From positions 1 to 64,000 of the forward strand of contig CAMCBN010000002.1 of assembly GCA_945873065.1 (NCBI GenBank): 64,000 bases of DNA, in the 5' to 3' direction. The DNA comes from an uncultured Candidatus Saccharibacteria bacterium (GTDB taxonomy: Bacteria; Patescibacteriota; Saccharimonadia; Saccharimonadales; Saccharimonadaceae). Shown here one piece after another: positions 52,522 to 60,386 of the stretch (its first letter is position 1; each line of letters starts with the position of its first letter). The notes below the pieces were generated by a model, which did not search any database, was not told the origin of the DNA, and was given only the letters and a program-made list of their open reading frames with translations. The translations under genes were made by a program, and so were the position numbers.

Positions 52522-53940
52522 ATGGCGCAAACATTTTTCTTTTACGACCTCGAAACTAGTGGTCTAAATCCGCGACAGGATCGGATTATGCAGTTCGCGG
52601 GGCGGCGTACTGATATGAATCTCAGACCGGTTGGCGAGCCGGTCAATATCTTGGTGGCGCTAAATGACGATACTTTGCCCAGTCCAGATGCACTGATAGT
52701 GACGGGTATTACACCGCAAAAAACAGTTGAGGAAGGTTACTCGGAGGCAGAATTTGCGCGGATATTAAGTGAGAAGATCTTTACGCCTGATACTGTCGCG
52801 GTTGGGTTCAATAACGTGCGATTTGACGATGAGTTTGTACGGCATCTACTGTGGCGAAATTTTTATGATCCGTATGAATGGAGCTGGAAAGATGGTCGGT
52901 CGCGTTGGGATATGCTGGATGTGGTGCGGATGACGCGGGCGCTCAGGCCGGAGGGGATCAGTTGGCCGGTGGACGAGAAAGGGCAGGCGACGAATCGCCT
53001 GGAGCTGATCACCAAGGAAAATGGCATTGCGCATGAAAATGCCCACGATGCGATGAGCGATGTCAATGCGTTGATCGATGTGACGAGATTAATTCGTGAC
53101 AAGCAACCACAGTTATTCAATTATTTGTACAGGCTACGCGATAAAAATGAGATAAAAAAAATAGTCAACCTTGATGATAAAAAACCATTTGTCTATGCAA
53201 GTGGCCGGTATGATAATCAGTGGAATAAAGCGACAGTAGCGTTACCAATTGCACCAGCTCCAAACGGTAATGTGCTGGTTTATGATTTACGCTATGATCC
53301 GACACCATTTGTTAAGCTAGATTCGTCCGATCTTGCTAAGAAGATATTCGCTACCTGGCAGGAGCGGCAGGCGGAAGATTTTGTGAAGTTGCCAGTCAAG
53401 GTTTTGCAGTATAATCACTGCCCAGCAGTGGCGCCGTTAGGTGTTTTGGAGCAGAGTGATGGTTGGCGAAAAATTTCGCTAGATGTAGCGACTATACAAA
53501 AACACCGAAAGATTTTGTTGGCACATCCGGATTTTGCAGAAAAGTTATGCAGGATTTTTGAGAACAAGCCTGAATTCAAAAAAATGCCTGACCCTGAGGC
53601 ACAGTTATATGATGGTTTTTTGAATGACCGTGATCGAGTGCGTGTCGAAGCGGTGCGCAATGCTAGTGAACGTGAATTGACCAACTTTCATCCAAATTTT
53701 ATAGACAAACGCTTGCCTGAGTTGTTGGTTCACTACAAAGCGCGCACCTATCCAAACACCTTGAGTGAAATAGAGAGTCGGGCTTGGGAGTCTTGGCGTA
53801 CTGAACGTATTCGATCACAACTACCGCAGTTTATGCAGTCGCTTCAACGGTTGATGCGGTTGGATGATGGTAATGAGTTTATTGTTCAAGAATTGCAATT
53901 ATGGCTGGAGTCGGTGCTGCCAGCCGATTATTCTGATTAG
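52522..53940 (+). CDS. sbcB: exodeoxyribonuclease I (SbcB-like)
   Basis: A 472-residue 3'-5' single-strand exonuclease. FYDLETSGLNPRQDRIMQFAGRRTD carries the first acidic pair (D9, E11), FNNVRFDDEFVRH the second, and NAHDAMSDVNALI the third DEDDh motif. The SH3-like and C-terminal helical regions of ExoI follow. It degrades single-stranded ends in repair and recombination. Leaderless and monocistronic. Confidence 0.92.
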   Translation: MAQTFFFYDLETSGLNPRQDRIMQFAGRRTDMNLRPVGEPVNILVALNDDTLPSPDALIVTGITPQKTVEEGYSEAEFARILSEKIFTPDTVAVGFNNVRFDDEFVRHLLWRNFYDPYEWSWKDGRSRWDMLDVVRMTRALRPEGISWPVDEKGQATNRLELITKENGIAHENAHDAMSDVNALIDVTRLIRDKQPQLFNYLYRLRDKNEIKKIVNLDDKKPFVYASGRYDNQWNKATVALPIAPAPNGNVLVYDLRYDPTPFVKLDSSDLAKKIFATWQERQAEDFVKLPVKVLQYNHCPAVAPLGVLEQSDGWRKISLDVATIQKHRKILLAHPDFAEKLCRIFENKPEFKKMPDPEAQLYDGFLNDRDRVRVEAVRNASERELTNFHPNFIDKRLPELLVHYKARTYPNTLSEIESRAWESWRTERIRSQLPQFMQSLQRLMRLDDGNEFIVQELQLWLESVLPADYSD

Positions 53941-53993
53941 ACCTAGACTCATGCTACAGGCACTCGGGATGTAGTCATTTGATTTGTCGCTAA

Positions 53994-54193
53994 CTATAAT
54001 ATGCCATAACCAATTAGGCCATCATATTGCCGACTGCGATTAACGAAGACTCAAATGTGCAGCTATTCTCACCGCCGCCAATGATCATCAGAAAATTGAT
54101 TATGTTGGTGTGCTCCTGAGAATTGAAGAGGTTTAATACATCACTAGTGTGGGCTAAGGTGTGTAGCGATCCCTGCTCTGCGAGCTTTGGCAT
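53994..54193 (-). pseudogene. decayed CHAP amidase C-terminus
   Basis: On the minus strand, one frame gives SDVLNLF, then EHTNII and IGGGENS, matching GDVAIYR, GDHTQIV and VGGNENF of the intact amidase at 55758-56417. After a frameshift, the next frame gives VFVNRSRQYDGLIGYGIL and a TAG (53994-53996), matching VFANTKKQYDGLLGYGTPD. The first frame ends early at a TAA. The part upstream of the His motif, including the active-site Cys region, is missing or unrecognisable. It is a remnant of a duplicated amidase. Confidence 0.75.
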
Positions 54194-54248
54194 AGTCGGA
54201 TTCGCTGTGCTAATACTTTGATGATGTGGCGGTTTTTTTACTGACGCT

Positions 54249-54275
54249 TGGACTACCTGGACTACCTGGACTACC
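54249..54275. repeat. three tandem copies of a 9-bp unit
   Basis: TGGACTACC is repeated three times without change, in non-coding DNA between the amidase remnant and the DsbA-like gene. Confidence 0.9.
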
Positions 54276-54339
54276 GATCAGTACTGGATGATTTTTGGTG
54301 TGGCGGGATAATGACGATAAGAGTAAATAGTTCGTGAAC

Positions 54340-55050
54340 TTACTGGACGCCACCAGCTTTTAGCACAGAGTTTATACCGTTTTGTCCACCGCTGAAGCCG
54401 CTAGTAATGTAGTCGTTGACAACCATGTAGGGTAGACCATTCACACCTAACTTTAAGGCTCGATCTGTGTTATTGGCGATCTCTTCTTTGTGTTTTTCGT
54501 TTTTGACACAGTCACGAAAAGTATCGACGTTCATGCCAATAGCTTGTGCAGATGTCGTGAAGTAATCTATTGGCAATAAGGGGATCTCTTTTGGTATAGC
54601 GACATTTTTCACGCCGATGCCTCTATCGAAATAGTCGGCCTTGATGCGTGGTACGATGTGATGGGTGTATTGCCAGTACTTGTTTTGATCGGCAGCGCAG
54701 TAGGCAGCTTCAGCGCCTTGCTCGGTGTTGGGGACTTTATCTTTGAGTATGGTGACTACACGGTGCTCATAGCGTAGCTTTCCTGAAGCGATATATTTGT
54801 CTCTAAAGGATGATTCGCTGGTAGCTTTTTCGACTTCGGAACAAAATGAACAGAAGTAATCAGTGTAATCGATCAGGGTGTTTTTGGCATCTTTGTCACC
54901 CTGTGACATGGCTGCGACCCATGGCTGTCCTTTACCAATATGTTTGTTAGGTGGGCGATTGATAATATTATAGATGAATAGTCCGACGATCGCTGCAATG
55001 ACTATATAGAGTGCTATACGGATCGGCTCGATACCTTTTTGATATGTCAT
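54340..55050 (-). CDS. DsbA/DsbG-like membrane-anchored thiol oxidoreductase
   Basis: A 236-residue protein with one N-terminal membrane helix (about 12-30) and an external thioredoxin-fold domain with helical insert (Thioredoxin_4 type). The active site is CSFC (Cys67, Cys70) and the cis-proline is in NGLPYMVV. It should form or isomerise disulfides in exported proteins. Its start overlaps the upstream membrane-protein gene by ATGA, so the two are co-made and probably work together. Confidence 0.9.
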   Translation of the reverse strand: MTYQKGIEPIRIALYIVIAAIVGLFIYNIINRPPNKHIGKGQPWVAAMSQGDKDAKNTLIDYTDYFCSFCSEVEKATSESSFRDKYIASGKLRYEHRVVTILKDKVPNTEQGAEAAYCAADQNKYWQYTHHIVPRIKADYFDRGIGVKNVAIPKEIPLLPIDYFTTSAQAIGMNVDTFRDCVKNEKHKEEIANNTDRALKLGVNGLPYMVVNDYITSGFSGGQNGINSVLKAGGVQ

Positions 55051-55649
55051 GATTCTTTCTCCTGTTTAGACAATGTCGTGTAGATGTAGGCTATTTGGCC
55101 AGATTTGTAAAGTGATACGATGCTAAGAATAAGTGCTGCTACCAGAATGATACCACTAGCTATATTAGCAGCGGTTGCCGCTGCAGCTCCAGAGAAAAAT
55201 AGTGCAATTATTGGTAAGATGAGCGATGTACCGCATGGCACACAGCCAAGCCCTATCGCTGCGGCTACAGAGGCGAGCCCACTGAGGCCGAGCTGGTTGG
55301 CTGTTGTCGCTTGATCGCGTTTATTTCTCCTCGATGTAAATATAACAACTGACAATGATAATCCCTGCATGGCTGATACTAGCAAAAGGAGCGCGCCATT
55401 TAGTGTAGTGATACTCTGCCGAAATAATTCGGCGTACATCGTACCTAGCAATACTAGTTTATCAAGGAAGGGTAGGCGTGACAGGAAAAGCGAGCCATAG
55501 AATTGCGCATTAATAGCCAGAAAGATCGCGCCCGCAAAAAGTAAGAAAACACCCACTGTCAGTGTCGCGTAGCGTGGTAGCAACAACAATCTTCCGATAC
55601 CGCGGAGAGCGGCTATGGTCGATTCTTTGTAATGTCGCAGATGTCCCAT
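55047..55649 (-). CDS. polytopic membrane protein with CVPC motif, DsbA partner candidate
   Basis: A 200-residue protein with about five hydrophobic helices. Cys136 and Cys139 in GLGCVPCGTSLILP sit at the start of a helix, as do the CxxC or CP pairs of CcdA/DsbD and related electron carriers. Overall it does not match DsbB or VKOR in an obvious way. Overlap with the DsbA-like gene supports a role in keeping that protein oxidised or reduced (inference). The minus-strand TATACT lies exactly 6 nt before the ATG. Confidence 0.8.
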   Translation of the reverse strand: MGHLRHYKESTIAALRGIGRLLLLPRYATLTVGVFLLFAGAIFLAINAQFYGSLFLSRLPFLDKLVLLGTMYAELFRQSITTLNGALLLLVSAMQGLSLSVVIFTSRRNKRDQATTANQLGLSGLASVAAAIGLGCVPCGTSLILPIIALFFSGAAAATAANIASGIILVAALILSIVSLYKSGQIAYIYTTLSKQEKES

Positions 55650-55655
55650 GTATAT

Positions 55656-55661
55656 AGTATA
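55656..55661 (-). promoter_or_regulatory. -10 box before the CVPC-DsbA operon
   Basis: On the minus strand TATACT ends 6 nt before the ATG at 55649. Confidence 0.65.
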
Positions 55662-55757
55662 GCGCTTTGTGTACGTTTGTACAGGGGTGAAGCGCGGGTT
55701 GGCGGATGTAGAAGCCGCGATTGTATTTGATTAGCCTTCGGCAAGATAATCGCGAAG

Positions 55758-56417
55758 TTAATCTGGCGTGCCGTAACCAAGCAGGCCATCGTACTGCTTT
55801 TTGGTGTTAGCAAAAACGCGTATTTTAAAATTCTCATTACCACCAACGGTTGTCAAAACGCCATCATTTTCTTTTAGCACTATTTGTGTGTGGTCGCCAA
55901 ATATCGGTGAACTGCGGTAAATCGCCACATCGCCAGGGCGCGGCGTGTAGCCAGAATTGACGGACTTGAATCTCCCTATTTGCTGATAGTATTCACGTAA
56001 GGTGATGGTGCCGGGGATGCGCCAGCTGCTTGTGTGTGGGTTTTTCAATTGGTTGCCACTTTCTTTGTAAACCCAACTAACGAAATCGGCACACCATGGT
56101 TCTTGTATACCTTGACTATATTTGGTGCCGGGTGGATTGGTGGCGAATTCTTGGCGAGCTACCTGGATGACTCTTTGTCGTACGGGACTAAGCTTGCTGG
56201 TGTCGATATCGGGAAAATGAGACTCGCCTTTAGAGTGATCAAACTTTACGACGGTGGTGGCTGAATGAAATTTATCTGCTACTTTATCAAATATCCTACC
56301 CCATCCGATCACACTACCGGCGATAATCACCACTAACACCACGACGCCAATGACTGATAATGTGATCGTGATTGCTGATCTCTTGCCTAATGATCGGATG
56401 ATTGCCTTAATCTTCAT
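55758..56417 (-). CDS. membrane-anchored CHAP-domain amidase
   Basis: A 219-residue protein with a basic N-terminus, one membrane helix (about 15-38) and a CHAP/NlpC-like domain: Cys109 in EPWCADFVSWVY, His176 in FGDHTQIV and a closing QYDGLLGYG. It probably cuts peptidoglycan peptide bonds outside the membrane. The longer reading to 56786 is antisense to the ABC gene and crosses two promoters, so the start is set at 56417, 7 nt after a minus-strand TATAAT. A decayed second copy lies at 53994-54193. Confidence 0.88.
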   Translation of the reverse strand: MKIKAIIRSLGKRSAITITLSVIGVVVLVVIIAGSVIGWGRIFDKVADKFHSATTVVKFDHSKGESHFPDIDTSKLSPVRQRVIQVARQEFATNPPGTKYSQGIQEPWCADFVSWVYKESGNQLKNPHTSSWRIPGTITLREYYQQIGRFKSVNSGYTPRPGDVAIYRSSPIFGDHTQIVLKENDGVLTTVGGNENFKIRVFANTKKQYDGLLGYGTPD

Positions 56418-56424
56418 GGCGTTC

Positions 56425-56430
56425 ATTATA
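56425..56430 (-). promoter_or_regulatory. extended -10 before the CHAP amidase
   Basis: On the minus strand TGC-TATAAT ends 7 nt before the ATG at 56417. The opposite-strand ABC promoter lies 42 bp away. Confidence 0.7.
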
Positions 56431-56471
56431 GCATAATTATTCTCTACGCTTGTAAAATTCAGGGGGGCTGG

Positions 56472-56477
56472 TATAAT
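56472..56477 (+). promoter_or_regulatory. extended -10 before the ABC exporter operon
   Basis: TGG-TATAAT at 56469-56477. The coding start chosen is at 56551, so a leader of about 65 nt results. It contains a hairpin TGCGC-GAATA-GCGCA (56518-56532) just before the Shine-Dalgarno region. Confidence 0.65.
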
Positions 56478-56550
56478 GGAAAACATAGGTAAGGTAGGTT
56501 GGATTATATTATTAAAATGCGCGAATAGCGCAGAAAGGAAGTGGAAGTAT

Positions 56551-57315
56551 ATGATCCAAACCAAACCTATTATTAACGTTAGCCATCTCGTCAAGACATA
56601 TGACGGTAAGAACGTAGTGAATAACATATCGTTTACGGTGTCAGAAGGCGAAATTTTCGGCATCCTCGGGCCAAATGGCGCGGGCAAGACGACGACGCTG
56701 GAGATGATCGAGGCGCTCAGGACGATCGACGGCGGCCGGGCGGAAATTGATGGCATTGATGTGGCGAAAAATCCAAAGAAGATCAAAGAAATTATTGGTA
56801 TTCAGCTGCAGGCGACGACATTTTACGACAAGCTGAATCTGCGCGAGCAATTGAAATTATTTGCCAGCCTTTACGGCGTAAAAGTCGATGCCGACGCGTT
56901 GTTGGCTAAAGTCCAGCTAACCGAAAAAGCCAAAAATTACGTTGAGCAGTTGTCTGGCGGGCAAAAACAGCGCTTCGCCATCGCATCGACGTTAGTGAAT
57001 CATCCGAAAGTGCTGTTTTTAGACGAGCCGACGACCGGCCTCGATCCGCAGGCGCGCCGCGACATGTGGGATTTGATCAAGCAGATTCGCGATGAAGGCA
57101 TCACTGTGGTGCTCACCACCCACTACATGGATGAGGCGGAAATTCTCTGCGACCGCTTGGCGATTATGGATGCAGGCAAGATCATCACCATGGATACGCC
57201 GCAAAATCTCATTCAAGCTCTGCTAAAGCGCGGCTTCAAGAAAAAGCAGGTGGTCGAGCAGGCTAACCTGGAAGATGTGTTCATTGACTTAACAGGAAAG
57301 GCGATTCGGGAGTAA
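56551..57315 (+). CDS. ABC-2 exporter ATP-binding protein
   Basis: A 254-residue ABC ATPase of the DrrA type. GPNGAGKTT (40-48) is Walker A, QLSGGQKQRF the signature and [12 protein letters not shown] Walker B, followed by the switch TTHYMDEAE. The start MIQTKPIINV is chosen by homology and the GGAAG region before it; an ATG at 56476 would add 25 residues but overlaps the -10. The permease gene starts 2 bp after the stop. Substrate unknown: drugs, lipids or polysaccharide are all possible. Confidence 0.93.
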   Translation: MIQTKPIINVSHLVKTYDGKNVVNNISFTVSEGEIFGILGPNGAGKTTTLEMIEALRTIDGGRAEIDGIDVAKNPKKIKEIIGIQLQATTFYDKLNLREQLKLFASLYGVKVDADALLAKVQLTEKAKNYVEQLSGGQKQRFAIASTLVNHPKVLFLDEPTTGLDPQARRDMWDLIKQIRDEGITVVLTTHYMDEAEILCDRLAIMDAGKIITMDTPQNLIQALLKRGFKKKQVVEQANLEDVFIDLTGKAIRE

Positions 57316-57316
57316 T

Positions 57317-58423
57317 ATGAAACGATATTTTACAGGAGTTCGGGGTATTGTAGTCAGTATATTTAAGCGCTTTATGCGCGACAAAATGGCGCTATTTTTC
57401 ACCTTTTTGTTCCCGCTCATTTTCCTATTAATTTTTGGCTCGATTTTTAACAATAAATCGATCTCCTTTGACGTGGCGATTATCAACCATTCCCAAACCG
57501 AATTTGCCAAAAAATTTGTTGAAGGCGCGAAAAGCGACGATAAGCAGTTATTGAAAATCAAAGATGTTAACGGTATAGATCAGGCGCGCGAAAAACTGAA
57601 GCGCTCCGAGATCAACGGTATCATCGTATTGCCGGAAGATTTCGGTAAAGCCGGCGCTGATCATCGTCCAAGCGGTACGATGAAGGTGCTTTACGCTAAA
57701 GGTTCCGACCAGGCTGGTTCAGCTCTCAGTGCGCTGCTCGGCCAGGTGACTGACGAGATCAATAAGCGTATGGGCCAGCCAGAAGCGCCGTTTAAGGTCG
57801 CGAGCGAAGAAGTCGGCGACAAAGCGCTAAGTAATTTTGACTATACCTTTACGGGACTGCTGGCGTTTAGCTTGATGAGCATGGGTCTGTTCGGTCTGGC
57901 GAATCAAATGCCGAGCGAGAAGCAACGCGGTTCGTACCGCCGCCTGCGCGCGTCGCCATTTACCTCGGGGCAGCTGCTTTTGGGAACAACCCTCGTCTAC
58001 ACCGTGATCGCTATGATTAGCGCCGCATCAATGATGTTGGTTGGAGCGTTGGTATTCAAGTTCCAAATGCGCGGTGATTGGCTGGTATTTATACCATTCT
58101 TGGCGCTAGCGGCCGCGATGATGACCAGCCTCGGCCTGATGGTTGGCTCGTGGGCAAAAAACGAAAATCAAGCGGCGCCGCTGGTGAATTTGGTCTCCTT
58201 CCCAATGATGTTCTTATCGGGCGCATTCTTCCCGGCCTATCTCTTCCCAGAGTGGCTAAAAAACATCAGTCAATTCATCCCAATGACGTATGTAGTTGAC
58301 GGTTTTCGTTTGATCATGACCGAGAGCGCCGGCTTTATCGCCGCTGGCACGCAGTTTATCGCTGTCGCCGTAACAACCCTGGTCGTTTACATTATTTCTA
58401 TTCGTATTTTCCGCTGGGAATAG
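57317..58423 (+). CDS. ABC-2 family exporter permease
   Basis: A 368-residue membrane protein with the ABC-2 layout: one helix near 25-47, a large external loop (about 50-175), then five helices. The region LLAFSLMSMGLFGLANQM and the later FPMMFLSGAFFPAYLFPEW are typical of DrrB/YhgE-like permeases. It pairs with the preceding ATPase as a two-gene exporter. Confidence 0.92.
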   Translation: MKRYFTGVRGIVVSIFKRFMRDKMALFFTFLFPLIFLLIFGSIFNNKSISFDVAIINHSQTEFAKKFVEGAKSDDKQLLKIKDVNGIDQAREKLKRSEINGIIVLPEDFGKAGADHRPSGTMKVLYAKGSDQAGSALSALLGQVTDEINKRMGQPEAPFKVASEEVGDKALSNFDYTFTGLLAFSLMSMGLFGLANQMPSEKQRGSYRRLRASPFTSGQLLLGTTLVYTVIAMISAASMMLVGALVFKFQMRGDWLVFIPFLALAAAMMTSLGLMVGSWAKNENQAAPLVNLVSFPMMFLSGAFFPAYLFPEWLKNISQFIPMTYVVDGFRLIMTESAGFIAAGTQFIAVAVTTLVVYIISIRIFRWE

Positions 58424-58458
58424 ACGATTTCGGCGTGCGGCATACTCTCGTGGTGGCA

Positions 58459-58487
58459 TTGACAGAGGTAGTTTTGTGGTGTAGAAT
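58459..58487 (+). promoter_or_regulatory. promoter of the leader peptide-MFS unit
   Basis: -35 TTGACA (58459-58464), 17-bp spacer, -10 TAGAAT (58482-58487). It is the best -35/-10 pair in the right half of the window. Confidence 0.8.
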
Positions 58488-58495
58488 ATCATTTT

Positions 58496-58588
58496 ATGTG
58501 TGAAAATTCTCAATCATTAGAGGCAGTGTCGCTAGTCTCGAAATCTTATGAGTGTGCAACTGGTGGCTTGCAAGGAGGTGTGAAATAA
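58496..58588 (+). CDS. 30-residue leader peptide coupled to the MFS exporter
   Basis: An ATG 8 nt after the TAGAAT box opens a 30-codon frame that begins MCENSQSL and ends GGLQGGVK. Its TAA stop shares its last base with the ATG of the exporter (TAATG), and the exporter's AAGGAGG lies inside its last codons. The spacing matches the leaderless genes of this chromosome. Such an arrangement could make exporter translation depend on ribosome movement over the leader, as for resistance-gene leader peptides (inference). Confidence 0.5.
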   Translation: MCENSQSLEAVSLVSKSYECATGGLQGGVK

Positions 58589-60252
58589 TGCTACATCATT
58601 TACCGTTGCACAATAAGTTGATTGTCATGTTCTCGGTGATGAGCGCGCTATTCTTGGTGGCGCTCGACCAGACGATTATCTCCACGGCGTTGGGGGCGAT
58701 CGTTAAAGAATTTAATAGTTTTTCGAGCCTCGGTTTTATTGTCACGGCGTATATGTTGACCACGACAGTGACGGTGCCACTAGCCGGTAAGCTAAGCGAT
58801 ATGTATGGGCGTAAACCGCTCTTGCTCAGTGGTGTGGCGATTTTTACGATTGGCTCGTTGCTGAGTGGTGTGAGCTCGAGCGTCGAGTGGTTGATCGTCT
58901 GGCGGGCCTTGCAGGGTATCGGTGGTGGTGTCATCACAGCGAATGCTTTTACGATTATCGGCGACCTTTTCCCAGTGAATGAGCGCGGTAAATGGCAGGG
59001 GCTGTTTGGAGCAGTATTTGGCATGAGCTCGGTGATCGGGCCGTTGCTGGGTGGTTGGTTGACTGATGGCGCGTCGTTTTTTGGTATGACGACCGATTGG
59101 CGTTGGACGTTCTTTATCAATGTGCCGATCGGTGTAATTGCAACCATGGCACTGATTCGCTATTGTCCACAAATAAAGCACGAGACAACACACAAGCCAG
59201 ATTACCTTGGTGCGGTACTGATCACGATCGCACTGGCGGCGTTGGTGTTGGCGGTAGATAATACCGAGACGATTTTCAAGGGTTTAATCGACGGAGGGGT
59301 AGCACTGGGTCTCATCAAGACGGTGCTATTTACGATCTCGGCAATTGCAACGGTGCTGTTCGTCTGGGCGGAAAAGCGGGCCAAGCACCCGACATTACCA
59401 CTGCGATTTTTCCGCAACAAGACTTATAGCCTCATTTTGATCGTTGGGCTGTTGTTTGGCGCGGCGTTCTTAGGAGTAATTTTGTACCTGACGCAGTTCA
59501 ACCAACAGGTGTTTGGTGCGACTGCATCGCAGGCTGGGCTGATGTTGCTACCAATGGTGGCGGGTATGACTATTAGTTCACTGTCGACTGGGCAGATCGT
59601 CAGCCGTATTGGATCATACCGTCGCTTTATATCGGTAGGCTGTGCGATCGTGGCGTTGGCTGTATTGTCGCTAATCACGCTCCAGCCAAGCTCGCCGTAT
59701 TGGCACGAAGCGATCATTATGTCGATCGTCGGCCTCGGTATGGGTATGTGTATGCCGATTCTGAGCCTAGCGGTGCAAAATGAATTTACCCAGAAAGATT
59801 TGGGCGCAGCGACATCGAGCGTGCAACTGTTTCGCGGGCTTGGCTCGACAGTTGGTACGGCGATTTTTGCTAGTGTGTTGACGGCAGGGATTATAAGTAG
59901 TCTTGGTGATGTGAATAGTATGCCGTACATCCAGACGCTGCGTAAATCACCGCAAGCGGCACAGATGCTAGAGGGTGATTTGAACTCAGATAAGTTGCTG
60001 CAAATTAATAGCCAACGCGACACGATTCTGAAAGGTGCTGAGCAAGGTATGACGAAATTGCCAGCGCCGCTGCGCGATAAAGCCATCAAGCAGCTCAAAG
60101 CACAGCAGGACGATTACAATACCAAAATTTTGCAGGCGTTTAGCGACTCGCTGCATCATATTTTCATCATTAGCGCTTCATTGATGGCGGCGGGGTTCGT
60201 AATGACGCTGTTTTTGCCACACAAAAAATTATCGTCACGTCAAGATCGATAA
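58588..60252 (+). CDS. MFS multidrug exporter (EmrB/QacA, 14-TM type)
   Basis: A 554-residue DHA2-family transporter with about 14 helices. FLVALDQTIISTALGAI in TM1, the loop motif GKLSDMYGRKPLLL and the motif-C region FGAVFGMSSVIGPLLGGWL are clear. It should export drugs or hydrophobic compounds using the proton gradient. AAGGAGG precedes the ATG at 58588. A start at 58552 would overlap the leader peptide in another frame and has no signal. Confidence 0.93.
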   Translation: MLHHLPLHNKLIVMFSVMSALFLVALDQTIISTALGAIVKEFNSFSSLGFIVTAYMLTTTVTVPLAGKLSDMYGRKPLLLSGVAIFTIGSLLSGVSSSVEWLIVWRALQGIGGGVITANAFTIIGDLFPVNERGKWQGLFGAVFGMSSVIGPLLGGWLTDGASFFGMTTDWRWTFFINVPIGVIATMALIRYCPQIKHETTHKPDYLGAVLITIALAALVLAVDNTETIFKGLIDGGVALGLIKTVLFTISAIATVLFVWAEKRAKHPTLPLRFFRNKTYSLILIVGLLFGAAFLGVILYLTQFNQQVFGATASQAGLMLLPMVAGMTISSLSTGQIVSRIGSYRRFISVGCAIVALAVLSLITLQPSSPYWHEAIIMSIVGLGMGMCMPILSLAVQNEFTQKDLGAATSSVQLFRGLGSTVGTAIFASVLTAGIISSLGDVNSMPYIQTLRKSPQAAQMLEGDLNSDKLLQINSQRDTILKGAEQGMTKLPAPLRDKAIKQLKAQQDDYNTKILQAFSDSLHHIFIISASLMAAGFVMTLFLPHKKLSSRQDR

Positions 60253-60348
60253 ACGATTCCATCTCCTTGTTTTTTGCGAGAAAAATGGCGCTAGCTATCA
60301 GGTGGAGTACTTTGGCAGTATAGAGTGTGGCAAAGAGCGCAAAACGTT

Positions 60349-60378
60349 TTGACGCATCATTAATAGTGATGCTAGAAT
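60349..60378 (+). promoter_or_regulatory. uvrA promoter with palindrome in the spacer
   Basis: -35 TTGACG (60349-60354), 18-bp spacer, extended -10 TGC-TAGAAT (60373-60378), ending 8 nt before the ATG. GCATCATTA and TAGTGATGC around a central A (60354-60372) form a 19-bp inverted repeat with one mismatched pair, filling the spacer. It is a likely repressor-binding site. Confidence 0.65.
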
Positions 60379-60386
60379 GAGATGAT

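Noticed and set aside
54249-54275. CRISPR-like repeat
   Set aside because: Units are 9 bp with no spacers and no cas genes; a simple tandem repeat.
56418-56786. N-terminal extension of the CHAP amidase on the minus strand
   Set aside because: It is antisense to the ABC ATPase gene and crosses two promoters; the leaderless start at 56417 fits better.
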